A stretch of 12,683 nucleotides of DNA. It comes from an uncultured Bacilli bacterium. Its GTDB lineage: Bacteria; Bacillota_I; Bacilli_A; RF39; UBA660. Of this stretch, positions 6,298 through 12,683 are shown in pieces. The notes under the pieces were generated by a model. That model saw only the letters and a list, made by a program, of their open reading frames with translations, was not told the origin of the DNA and searched no databases. Numbering within the stretch: position 1 is the first letter of the stretch; each line of letters begins with the position of its first letter. A program made the position numbers and the translations under genes. The DNA lies in assembly GCA_947624695.1 (NCBI GenBank), contig CANQLN010000020.1:1-12683 (forward strand), given 5' to 3'.

Positions 6298-7517
6298 TGG
6301 CTCGGCTTAAAAAAAGAGTTAAAAAAAGATTAATTTTAATAACATTTATTCTAGCGGTAATTCTTTTAGGGGTATTTACTTTTAATTTAGTTTTTAAAAA
6401 TAATGAAGGAAATATCAAAAACCCCATTAAGAATATTTTAGAAAAAGAAGATCCGATTAAAACTTATACGGCAAAACTAATTGCCACGGGAGATGGTTTA
6501 GTCCACTCGCCTTTATACAATGCTGCTTATAATAGTAGTACTAATACTTATGATTTTAGTAATATGTTAACTTTAACCAAAGAAAAAATAAAAAATTATG
6601 ATATTAAATACTACAATCAAGAAACGGTTTTTGATACTTCTTCTAAACCAAGTAGTTACCCTGTTTTTAATACTCCTAGTGCTTTTGGTCAAAATATGAT
6701 TGATGCCGGTTTTAACTTAGTTAGTCTTTCTTCTAATCATTCTATGGATATGGGAGCAAATGGGGCTCGGTTAAGTGCCGAATGGTGGGAAAGTCAAAAT
6801 GATATTTTAGCTACTGGCATGGCTTCATCGGAAGAAAAAAGAAATGAGCATAAAATTATGAACGCTAATGGCATAACTTATACCATGCTTTCATACACTT
6901 ATGGAACTAATGGTTTAGGAGGAAGTGCCCTTTCAAATGAACCTTATTTAGTTAATCTTTTCTCAGAAGAAAAGGCTTTAGAAGATATTGCGGCCGTTAG
7001 AGATAAAGTCGACATTCTAATTGTTTCCATGCATTGGGGCGATGAATACAGGCAAACCGCTACGGAAAAACAAAGAGCTCAAGCCAAGTTTTTAGCGGAC
7101 AATGGTGTTGATATTATTTTAGGTACCCACTCGCATTGTATTGAACCTTGGGAATGGATTGATGATACGGTTGTCTTCTACTCTTTTGGTAATTTTATTT
7201 CTAACCAAATGGGAGCTGAACAAGCCATGGTGCGAAAAGTTGGCGTAGTGGGAATGTTTGCTACTTTAGATATAACCAAAACTGTTGATACCGAAAATGA
7301 TACCACAACTATTAAAATTGATAATATTGGGGCGGACTTAAATTATAGTTATCGTTATTATAATAATAACATTCGTAAAAATGATTATTTAGTAATTCCA
7401 TTTAGTAAAATGGAAAGTAAATATTTAAATAATTATGAAAGCGTCTATAATGAATTTAGTGAGGTTTTAAAAACTTATGATAGTAATATCTTTATTGAGC
7501 CTCTTCCAAGCATTTAA
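6297..7517 (+). CDS. CapA-family protein (PGA_cap, PF09587), membrane-anchored metallophosphatase-like
   Basis: The protein has 406 residues. A positively charged N-terminus is followed by one transmembrane segment (about 12-33), placing the rest outside the cell. The CapA domain covers about 57-310 with the expected metallophosphoesterase-like motifs: ATGDG (Asp66), NQET (108-111), SSNHSMD (Asn147, His148, Asp151), MHWGDEY (His246), GTHSH (His278, His280) and YSFGNF (295-300). CapA is linked to poly-gamma-glutamate capsule synthesis or transport in Bacillus, but many gut Bacillota carry stand-alone CapA proteins of unknown role. No capB, capC or other pgs gene is present here, so capsule synthesis is not shown. 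The gene overlaps the HIT gene by one base, with GAGG about 10-12 nt upstream, and ends at a strong bidirectional terminator. Length matches the family. Confidence 0.87.
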   Translation: MARLKKRVKKRLILITFILAVILLGVFTFNLVFKNNEGNIKNPIKNILEKEDPIKTYTAKLIATGDGLVHSPLYNAAYNSSTNTYDFSNMLTLTKEKIKNYDIKYYNQETVFDTSSKPSSYPVFNTPSAFGQNMIDAGFNLVSLSSNHSMDMGANGARLSAEWWESQNDILATGMASSEEKRNEHKIMNANGITYTMLSYTYGTNGLGGSALSNEPYLVNLFSEEKALEDIAAVRDKVDILIVSMHWGDEYRQTATEKQRAQAKFLADNGVDIILGTHSHCIEPWEWIDDTVVFYSFGNFISNQMGAEQAMVRKVGVVGMFATLDITKTVDTENDTTTIKIDNIGADLNYSYRYYNNNIRKNDYLVIPFSKMESKYLNNYESVYNEFSEVLKTYDSNIFIEPLPSI

Positions 7518-7545
7518 AAAGGACTTTTTTAGTGTCCTCTTTTTT
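7516..7545. terminator. Bidirectional terminator between the CapA-family gene and the converging paralog operon
   Basis: AGGAC (7520-7524) pairs with GTCCT (7534-7538) around a 9-nt loop. On the plus strand it is followed by C and six T (7540-7545); on the minus strand by five T (7516-7520). Both flanking stop codons overlap or abut it, so it can end transcripts from both sides. Confidence 0.8.
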
Positions 7546-8560
7546 AATTTATCTTTCTTCCATCTTTTGAAAATATTTCTCTATCAACTTCATAATGAAC
7601 AAATAATTCATTTATAGTCTCATCTATTTTTTCGCTTAAAAGACGATACTTATCTTGATTTTTTTGGGCATATTCCATACTTGTCGGAATAACTGTAATT
7701 CGAATACTATCCTGATAAATTTGGAATTCCTTTAAAGATAAAAGGGCTAAACAAGCTCTTCCAAAAATAAAATTAATTAAATAATTTGGATCATCTTCGA
7801 AAGATACCATATTATTTTTTATTATATTAATAAGATTAAGAAAAATATCATCAAATATATCATCAACTTCGCCACTTTTTAATTCATCATAAGCTTCTTT
7901 CTCTAAATTATAACCCTCAGAAACTGGCAAATAATTTTCTTTTGGCTTTGGATTAATAGCCATTTGATGAGTTAATAGATCCGCTTCTATTTCCGGAAAA
8001 ATAAAAGCATAATTATATTTAACTTGATAAAGAAGAGATTTTACTTTAGCATTTTTTTCTTTTTCTAAATATTCATTTAAAATAGCTAAAAAAACAGCAG
8101 CATAATCTAAATGAAGAGCATAATAAATTGTTTTTAAAGATTTTAAAGTTTGATTAGCTAGTTCGGGATAATCTTTTAAATAGTCTAAAGGATAATCACT
8201 GCTGTCTTCTTTTTTTAAATAACAAACTTGTAATTTATTAAAGACACGTTTTTTTAAAAGTTTATCTATATTATTAGCTAAAACAGCTTCTTTATATTCT
8301 TTAACACTTATTTCATTTGTAGGAAGTTCTTCGCGGTAAAATAGATAAGTAATAATTCCTTCTAAAGTTTCTTTAGAGGTAGAAATTACCCTGATTAGGT
8401 TTTCTTCTTCATTAATTAAACCTTTTATTTTTTCCAAAGAACTTTCTTTTAAAATACCTTGTTCTTCTTCCTCTTTTATCTTATTTAATGCCTCATAAAT
8501 TTGAAAGTCAATATTTAATAATTTTTCAATTAAAGTAAGTTCATTCTTTCCTATAGTCAT
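7544..8560 (-). CDS. Unknown all-helical cytoplasmic protein, paralog copy E of the five-copy family
   Basis: I do not recognise this 338-residue family. It has no signal peptide or transmembrane segment, is rich in Glu, Lys and Leu, and looks helical throughout, with a charged N-terminal coil-like stretch (about 20-60). Blocks shared with the other copies are LINEEENLI (48-56), LKKRVFNKL (102-110), LNEYL (161-165) with VKYNYAFIFPEIE (180-192), and HQMAINP (198-204), then FGRACLALL (266-274). The LYWQSP that normally follows the INP motif is lost here (INPKPKENYLP), and the C-terminal DKxIP block is not clear; this is the most divergent single-domain copy. The ATG at 8558-8560 is 2 nt from the preceding stop, with AGAGGT inside the last codons of that gene, so it is the last gene of a tight operon ending at the 7516-7545 terminator. 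Confidence 0.85.
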   Translation of the reverse strand: MTIGKNELTLIEKLLNIDFQIYEALNKIKEEEEQGILKESSLEKIKGLINEEENLIRVISTSKETLEGIITYLFYREELPTNEISVKEYKEAVLANNIDKLLKKRVFNKLQVCYLKKEDSSDYPLDYLKDYPELANQTLKSLKTIYYALHLDYAAVFLAILNEYLEKEKNAKVKSLLYQVKYNYAFIFPEIEADLLTHQMAINPKPKENYLPVSEGYNLEKEAYDELKSGEVDDIFDDIFLNLINIIKNNMVSFEDDPNYLINFIFGRACLALLSLKEFQIYQDSIRITVIPTSMEYAQKNQDKYRLLSEKIDETINELFVHYEVDREIFSKDGRKIN

Positions 8561-8562
8561 AA

Positions 8563-9531
8563 TTAACCTCTATTAATGCCGATGATTATCTCAGGAATAT
8601 TTTTATCTTGGGCAAGCATTTCTTTTAATTCATTTAATCTATTTTGAAGTCTTTCGTAACTACTACTATTTTTATCAAATGTATAGCTATTCATAATATC
8701 TTCAAAAGTATCTCCTAAAAATAAAGCGGAAGTTCTTAACACAATTTGGGCCATAAAATAATAAAAAGGCGCTGTAATAAAATTAAAGGGATAATTATTA
8801 AATAAATATTCTCCACTGTTGCCTAAAGCATTACGAGCAATTAATTCTTTCAAATAAGAAGAAGCCTTAGCATCTAATTGATAATATTCCATAAGGGCAG
8901 TTGATTGCCAATATAATTCGGGATTAATACTCATATTATGATCTTTTACTTCACTTTCAATTAAAGTATCAATAAAGAAACAATTATAAGCTACTTGAAA
9001 TAATTCTCCCTTAATATCTTTAAACCTTTCATCATTAAGATAGGTGTTTATAATAACTAAAAGCGTATTTAAATAATCTGTACAATTACTTTCATAACTA
9101 TCCATGAAGGCTTTAATAGGTATATTACTTAATCCATCTACGACCATTAAATAAGAAGTGGCTTCCCTTTCACTTACTAAACTCATAAATTGATGCACTA
9201 ATTGATGATGAATTCTTCTGGCTACTAAAGCTTGTTGATCATTTTTAATAATATCTTCTAAAACGACTTTCATACTTGTATCAACACTACCCTTAGTTTC
9301 AACAAAGTAACGATATATCTCATTTATCGTTTGGGCATCTTTAGGAAAACGGCTATAAATATCTTTTTCTAAGGCTAAGGAAGATTCTAAAGCATTTTTT
9401 AAACTGGCATATTGAGAAGTTTCTTTTTGACCTTCTTTTTCTAAAGAGCAAAGATTACTATAAGTTTCATAAATAGACTCGGTAATAATCCATAATGTCT
9501 TAAAATCTTCTTTTATAATATCACTTATCAT
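8563..9531 (-). CDS. Unknown all-helical cytoplasmic protein, paralog copy D of the five-copy family
   Basis: This 322-residue protein matches no family I know. It is predicted helical, soluble and acidic. It keeps the clearest version of the shared blocks: LALEKDIYS (52-60), ARRIHHQL (104-111), INTYLND (161-167), YNCFF (182-186), HNMSINPELYWQS (198-210), IVLRTSALFLG (263-273) and DKNIPEIIIGIN (309-320). It is therefore a good query for the whole family. Start: ATG at 9529-9531 with GAGGAGAT about 6 nt upstream, overlapping the stop of the preceding copy. Spacing is 10 nt to the upstream gene and 2 nt to the downstream gene, which implies one transcript. No catalytic motif can be picked out, so an adaptor, scaffold or regulatory role is as likely as an enzyme. 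Confidence 0.87.
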   Translation of the reverse strand: MISDIIKEDFKTLWIITESIYETYSNLCSLEKEGQKETSQYASLKNALESSLALEKDIYSRFPKDAQTINEIYRYFVETKGSVDTSMKVVLEDIIKNDQQALVARRIHHQLVHQFMSLVSEREATSYLMVVDGLSNIPIKAFMDSYESNCTDYLNTLLVIINTYLNDERFKDIKGELFQVAYNCFFIDTLIESEVKDHNMSINPELYWQSTALMEYYQLDAKASSYLKELIARNALGNSGEYLFNNYPFNFITAPFYYFMAQIVLRTSALFLGDTFEDIMNSYTFDKNSSSYERLQNRLNELKEMLAQDKNIPEIIIGINRG

Positions 9532-9541
9532 AATATCTCCT

Positions 9542-10429
9542 CTATTTAAATCTTCCTAATATAGCCTCGGTTGGAACTAATTTATCATGATAAAAAGAAT
9601 TTAAACAATCGGTAAAAGCATTATTAAAGTCTTCCGAATGATCTTGATATTCTTTTATGATATCTTCTATTCTAGCCATATCTTTAACTCCATAAAATAA
9701 AAGACAAACCCGAATTATTATTTTTAAAACTGCATTCATTTCTTCATCATTACTATTCTCTTCATAATAAGAATGTAAATTATAAAGAGCAAAAGAGAAA
9801 AGAGGATCCACTATTTGAGAAGTTATTTTGGCATAAGTTTCTAAAGATAGACCATATAATTCCCTTAATGATGGTGATTGCCAAATTAAAGGATTAACTT
9901 TAATAAAATTATAAGGCATTCTACTACCATCAATATCATCATATAAAAAGGCTAAATTATTTCTAATTAATTTTAAATAAGTTTCTAATTCTGAACTACA
10001 ATGTTTAGCTAATGTATCATTAAGAAAATAAATAATAGTTTTAATAATATCTAATTTAATTTCTCTTTTTAGCATAGCTATTTGGGGATTATCTAAAGCA
10101 TCAGCAAGCATTTCTGATAAATTAATGACTATCCTATTTTTTACTAAAAATACTTGATTGTTTTCTAAAGCATTAACAATACTTTCGGCAAATAGCCTAT
10201 CTAAATCTTTTTTAGTAGTCAAAGTAGAAATAACCTCTAAAATTTGGTCATAGTTTCCTTCATAATGATTATAAACTTCTCTTTCTACTTCTTTTTTTAA
10301 ACTTACTTCTTCGTTTATTTTGTTTTTCAAAATTAAACTGGGATTCAAAGAAATTCGTTTATAGCTTTCTAAAATATTCGCAGCTTGGGTAAATAAAATA
10401 GTTAAATCTTTTTCGATAGTTTCATTCAT
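9542..10429 (-). CDS. Unknown all-helical cytoplasmic protein, paralog copy C of the five-copy family
   Basis: The shortest copy, 295 residues, with no recognised domain. Shared blocks are LKKEVEREVY (44-53), VKNRIVINL (96-104), YFLNDTL (134-140), RNNLAFL (156-162), VNPLIWQSPSLRELYGL (178-194), IIIRVCLLFYG (237-247) and HDKLVPTEAILG (281-292). The spacing between blocks matches the other copies, which supports homology over the full length. Start: ATG 10427-10429 with AAGGGGAG about 8 nt upstream. It is the first gene of the three-gene unit driven by the strong promoter at 10461-10489, and 68 nt separate it from the fusion gene upstream. It could also be co-transcribed with that gene, as I see no convincing terminator between them. 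Confidence 0.86.
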   Translation of the reverse strand: MNETIEKDLTILFTQAANILESYKRISLNPSLILKNKINEEVSLKKEVEREVYNHYEGNYDQILEVISTLTTKKDLDRLFAESIVNALENNQVFLVKNRIVINLSEMLADALDNPQIAMLKREIKLDIIKTIIYFLNDTLAKHCSSELETYLKLIRNNLAFLYDDIDGSRMPYNFIKVNPLIWQSPSLRELYGLSLETYAKITSQIVDPLFSFALYNLHSYYEENSNDEEMNAVLKIIIRVCLLFYGVKDMARIEDIIKEYQDHSEDFNNAFTDCLNSFYHDKLVPTEAILGRFK

Positions 10430-10460
10430 TTTAAAATCTCCCCTTTAGGTCTAAGTAGGT

Positions 10461-10489
10461 ATTATAAGCTATTTAATTCTTTTTGACAA
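10461..10489 (-). promoter_or_regulatory. Strong sigma-A promoter for the three single-domain paralogs
   Basis: Minus-strand TTGTCA (10484-10489, 5/6), 17-nt spacer, perfect TATAAT (10461-10466). The start is about 10454, giving a leader of about 25 nt before the ATG at 10429. An 8-nt inverted repeat (AATTCTTT ... AAAGAATT) spans from the end of the fusion gene into the spacer. Confidence 0.75.
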
Positions 10490-10497
10490 GTTGGTTT

Positions 10498-12555
10498 CTA
10501 AAGAATTCCATAAGATATTATCGCCGGAATACTTTTATCTTCCGTTAAATGATCAAAGCTTTCTTCTATAATATCTTTGACATCTTTAGAAACTGCTAAT
10601 TTTAGAAATTCCCGATGAAGGGTTTGATAGAAACAATCATCTAAATAATCTGTAGCTAAAATTAAGGAAGAACGAATCAGAATTTGGATAAACATTGCTT
10701 CACCATAAGTATCATTATCTAAATCCGTAATATCTTTAATTGCAGGAATTAAAGAGAATAAAACATCACCCACAAGATGATCTTGAATTTTTTCTAAATC
10801 GGAAGGATCTCCTCCGGATAAGCTATTAAATAATTTAGCTTCTAAAAATAATTCAGGATTAATATTAAAATCATGTTCTAAAAATTCTTCTTCAACATTA
10901 CTAAAAGCAAAGACAAAATCATTTTTAATACGAATTAAAATATCTTTAATAAATGCTAAGTCTTCCCGATCTAAATATTCATTTAAAACTCGTAAAATTA
11001 AACCTACTAAATCACGAATAATTGAAAATTCAATATTATTTTCTAAAAATAGTTTTCTTTCGGAAATTAAACCATCATCTAAATTACTAACGGGAATCTC
11101 TTCATCTTCATCTAAAGGTTCTTCTTCAATTTCCCTAACTTTCATTTCTTCTTCATCTATAGTATCATCTAAAGACTCCATAATATCTTCTTGTAAACGA
11201 TCTAATAAATTTTCTTTACTATTTAAAATGATGGATAATTTATAAAGAATTCGGCTTTTAATTATTTCATCATCTATGCCGTCTTTAATAGCTAAAATAG
11301 TTTCGCTTAAACTATAAGTAGTATCTCCAATCATATAATAAAGATAATCGGAGATAACATGATAATCATGTGATATTTTATCATAAATATCTTGTTCAAT
11401 TTTCTTTAAATTCTTTAATTTGGCTATTAAATTAATATCTTTTTGACCTCGGATTTCTCCTTTTGTAATTGAGTCCGTAACTTCTTTGATTTCTTTAGTT
11501 ACTTCTAGTAATTTTTCTAAATCTTCATAATTTTCTTTTGTTAAATTTACTTCGTAATCGTCTTTCACAAATTCAAAATTAGTGGGAACTGGTAAATGTT
11601 CATCTATTTCATATAAGGAAAGAAGATTGTGCACTCTTTTTAAAGCTCTTTTAGCAAGTTCTTGTAAACTTTCTCCTTCAATATTAGCATCTTTAGGAAA
11701 ATCTAATTTAACTGAAGTTTTAACATCCTCGACTCTTTCTTTTCCCATAAAAAGCATTCCTGCCCGGCCAATAATTTCCGATAATACAAAAGTGAAAAAA
11801 ACTTTTTCGTCTTTTATATCTTCATCATCAATACTAACTATATGAGGAAATACTTCATCAAAAATATTACTACCCGTAGTTTTTCTTTGTTCCACCATTT
11901 CTTCTTCCTCTAAATTATATAATTTAACCATGGTTGGTGTATCCCAATATAATTTATCGGGAGATGAAAAAGCTAAAACAACCGCACTATCTTCGGGAGC
12001 TTTATACATAAAAATCAAATTAAAATAAGCTTCATATAATTTATCTTTAAGATCTTGATATTTAGAATTATTTAAATAATTCATCATTAGCATAAGAATG
12101 GTATTAACCAAATCATCGTCTAAATACTTCTGAATTCGTAATTCAAAATCTTTATATGACCCTTTCGGAATTAAAGGCACTTCTTCACTACGAAAGATTA
12201 GATCAGTTAACCGATTGTTAATTCTTCTTTTTAAAATAGTATCTTCAGAATAATCAAAAAGAGAGTTTAGAGCATCTTTTAAGTCAACATTTATTGTTTC
12301 ATCTGTTTCATCTTTAGAAGTATTATTAACAAAATTTAAAATAGTGATGATTAAAGAAGGATCACTTTTAATTTCCTCATAAAAATTATCTTCTTGCTCT
12401 TTTAAAATTTTAAGAGTTCTTAAAGAAGAAGCAAAACTTTCATCTAAAACTTTTTTATTTTTAACTAAGTCTTGTAAAGTTAAAGATTCTTTCCTTATTT
12501 CTTTAGCTATCTTTAATAATTTTTCTCCTATTTCTTTGGCTTTTATATTTTTCAT
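10498..12555 (-). CDS. Unknown two-domain helical protein, fusion of paralog copies A and B with an acidic insert
   Basis: This 685-residue protein holds two divergent copies of the domain found singly in the three downstream genes. Copy A (about 1-330): LKEQEDNFY (51-59), KRRINNRL (109-116), MNYLNN (158-163), SSPDKLYWDTP (197-207), IIGRAGMLFMG (261-271), DEHLPVP (318-324). Copy B (about 335-685): LKKIEQDIYDKI (383-394), KSRILYKL (433-440), LNEYLDR (524-530), NDFVFAFSNVEEEF (545-558), HDFNINPELF (561-570), ILIRSSLIL (625-633), DKSIPAIIS (673-681). Between the second and third blocks of copy B is an extra run very rich in Asp and Glu (about 460-490), probably disordered. No signal peptide, membrane segment or known domain is seen. 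The ATG at 12553-12555 has AGGGGAG about 6 nt upstream and a near-consensus promoter at 12581-12609. Function unknown. Confidence 0.87.
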   Translation of the reverse strand: MKNIKAKEIGEKLLKIAKEIRKESLTLQDLVKNKKVLDESFASSLRTLKILKEQEDNFYEEIKSDPSLIITILNFVNNTSKDETDETINVDLKDALNSLFDYSEDTILKRRINNRLTDLIFRSEEVPLIPKGSYKDFELRIQKYLDDDLVNTILMLMMNYLNNSKYQDLKDKLYEAYFNLIFMYKAPEDSAVVLAFSSPDKLYWDTPTMVKLYNLEEEEMVEQRKTTGSNIFDEVFPHIVSIDDEDIKDEKVFFTFVLSEIIGRAGMLFMGKERVEDVKTSVKLDFPKDANIEGESLQELAKRALKRVHNLLSLYEIDEHLPVPTNFEFVKDDYEVNLTKENYEDLEKLLEVTKEIKEVTDSITKGEIRGQKDINLIAKLKNLKKIEQDIYDKISHDYHVISDYLYYMIGDTTYSLSETILAIKDGIDDEIIKSRILYKLSIILNSKENLLDRLQEDIMESLDDTIDEEEMKVREIEEEPLDEDEEIPVSNLDDGLISERKLFLENNIEFSIIRDLVGLILRVLNEYLDREDLAFIKDILIRIKNDFVFAFSNVEEEFLEHDFNINPELFLEAKLFNSLSGGDPSDLEKIQDHLVGDVLFSLIPAIKDITDLDNDTYGEAMFIQILIRSSLILATDYLDDCFYQTLHREFLKLAVSKDVKDIIEESFDHLTEDKSIPAIISYGIL

Positions 12556-12580
12556 AACAAACTCCCCTGAATTAGGTTTT

Positions 12581-12609
12581 ATTTTAATTTAATTATGAGG
12601 TGGTGTCAA
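12581..12609 (-). promoter_or_regulatory. Sigma-A promoter of the paralog-cluster fusion gene
   Basis: Minus-strand perfect TTGACA (12604-12609), 17-nt spacer, TAAAAT (12581-12586, 5/6). The predicted start is about 12574, with the AGGGGAG Shine-Dalgarno about 10 nt downstream of it and the ATG at 12555. Confidence 0.75.
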
Positions 12610-12613
12610 GAAA

Positions 12614-12636
12614 AATGAAAAATAAAATTTTTCATT
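12614..12636. repeat. Perfect 10-bp inverted repeat, 3-nt loop, upstream of the cluster promoter
   Basis: The arms AATGAAAAAT and ATTTTTCATT flank AAA. The element starts 5 nt upstream of the -35 box of the fusion gene and lies 30 nt upstream of the -10 of the divergent promoter. It may be a shared operator or an UP-like A/T tract; composition alone makes such repeats more likely here. Confidence 0.45.
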
Positions 12637-12640
12637 CTAT

Positions 12641-12664
12641 GAATTCCTAACGGAATTCTTTTTT
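12641..12664 (+). promoter_or_regulatory. Inverted repeat GAATTCC-TAAC-GGAATTC with T6 tail, operator- or terminator-like
   Basis: Perfect 7-bp arms (12641-12647 and 12652-12658) with a 4-nt loop are followed by six T. As RNA on the plus strand it has the form of a small terminator, but no plus-strand gene precedes it. As DNA it covers the -35 position of the promoter whose -10 is at 12667-12672, which fits an operator. Confidence 0.45.
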
Positions 12665-12666
12665 GG

Positions 12667-12672
12667 TATAAT
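12667..12672 (+). promoter_or_regulatory. Extended -10 promoter firing rightward out of the window
   Basis: A perfect TATAAT preceded by TGG (TGn extension) lies 11 nt from the window edge. The -35 position at 17 nt (TTCCTA) is weak, as expected for an extended -10 promoter. The gene it serves is not in the window; it would be divergent from the paralog cluster. Confidence 0.5.
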
Positions 12673-12683
12673 GTATACTAATA

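Noticed and set aside
6239..6427. Minus-strand open frame across the HIT/CapA junction
   Set aside because: It is antisense to two genes with clear family motifs, and its composition looks like a shadow frame.
11582..11845. Plus-strand 87-codon open frame inside the fusion gene
   Set aside because: Ser-rich shadow of the Asp/Glu/Lys-rich coding strand, with no supporting start signals.
190..12555. Alternative genetic code with TGA as Trp
   Set aside because: Trp is encoded by TGG in these genes, and none of the complete genes needs TGA read-through. TGA is also not used as a stop here, but nine genes are too few to read anything into that.
12597..12664. Possible attenuator: GAGGTGG, an 11-codon frame from 12615 and a terminator-like hairpin
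   Set aside because: No good plus-strand promoter is visible upstream, the Shine-Dalgarno to ATG spacing of 11 nt is long, and the GAGGTGG lies in the minus-strand promoter spacer. An operator reading is simpler.
1..12683. CRISPR arrays, tRNA or rRNA genes, insertion sequences
   Set aside because: No regularly spaced repeats, cloverleaf-like segments, rRNA-like sequence or transposase motifs were seen on either strand.

Overview
The window is very AT-rich, uses Shine-Dalgarno sites of the AGGAGG/GGTGG type and sigma-A promoters, and has intrinsic terminators. The proteins are typical of low-GC Bacillota. An uncultured gut Bacilli/Erysipelotrichia or RF39-like lineage is my best guess, inferred from style and gene content, not from a marker gene. 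All complete genes stop with TAA or TAG, and Trp is encoded by TGG, so nothing points to a reassigned TGA code.

Left part (1-5059, all minus strand). From right to left: a 1358-residue surface protein (924-5000) with its own promoter and terminator; a small membrane protein of the CmpB-like PF06541 family (190-846), also with its own promoter and terminator; and the first 16 codons of a gene that leaves the window at position 1. That last gene lies behind a promoter whose spacer is only 15 nt and contains a run of eight G, the layout of a phase-variable promoter.

Middle part (5151-7517, plus strand). An AlkD-type DNA alkylation repair protein, then a HIT-family protein overlapping by one base (TAATG) a CapA-family metallophosphatase-like membrane-anchored protein. 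A bidirectional terminator separates this group from the converging genes on its right.

Right part (7544-12683). Four minus-strand genes (685, 295, 322 and 338 residues, in transcription order) encode five divergent copies of one ~300-residue, apparently all-helical, acidic cytoplasmic domain that I do not recognise. The first gene is a two-copy fusion with a promoter at 12581-12609. The other three form a tight operon with a second strong promoter at 10461-10489. At the right edge a divergent promoter fires out of the window from a short intergenic region holding two perfect inverted repeats.

The strongest candidates for something undescribed are the five-copy paralogous cluster and the G-tract promoter. 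Next is the surface protein, whose transglutaminase/papain-like Cys-His core sits between carbohydrate-binding-like domains on an Asn-rich stalk.
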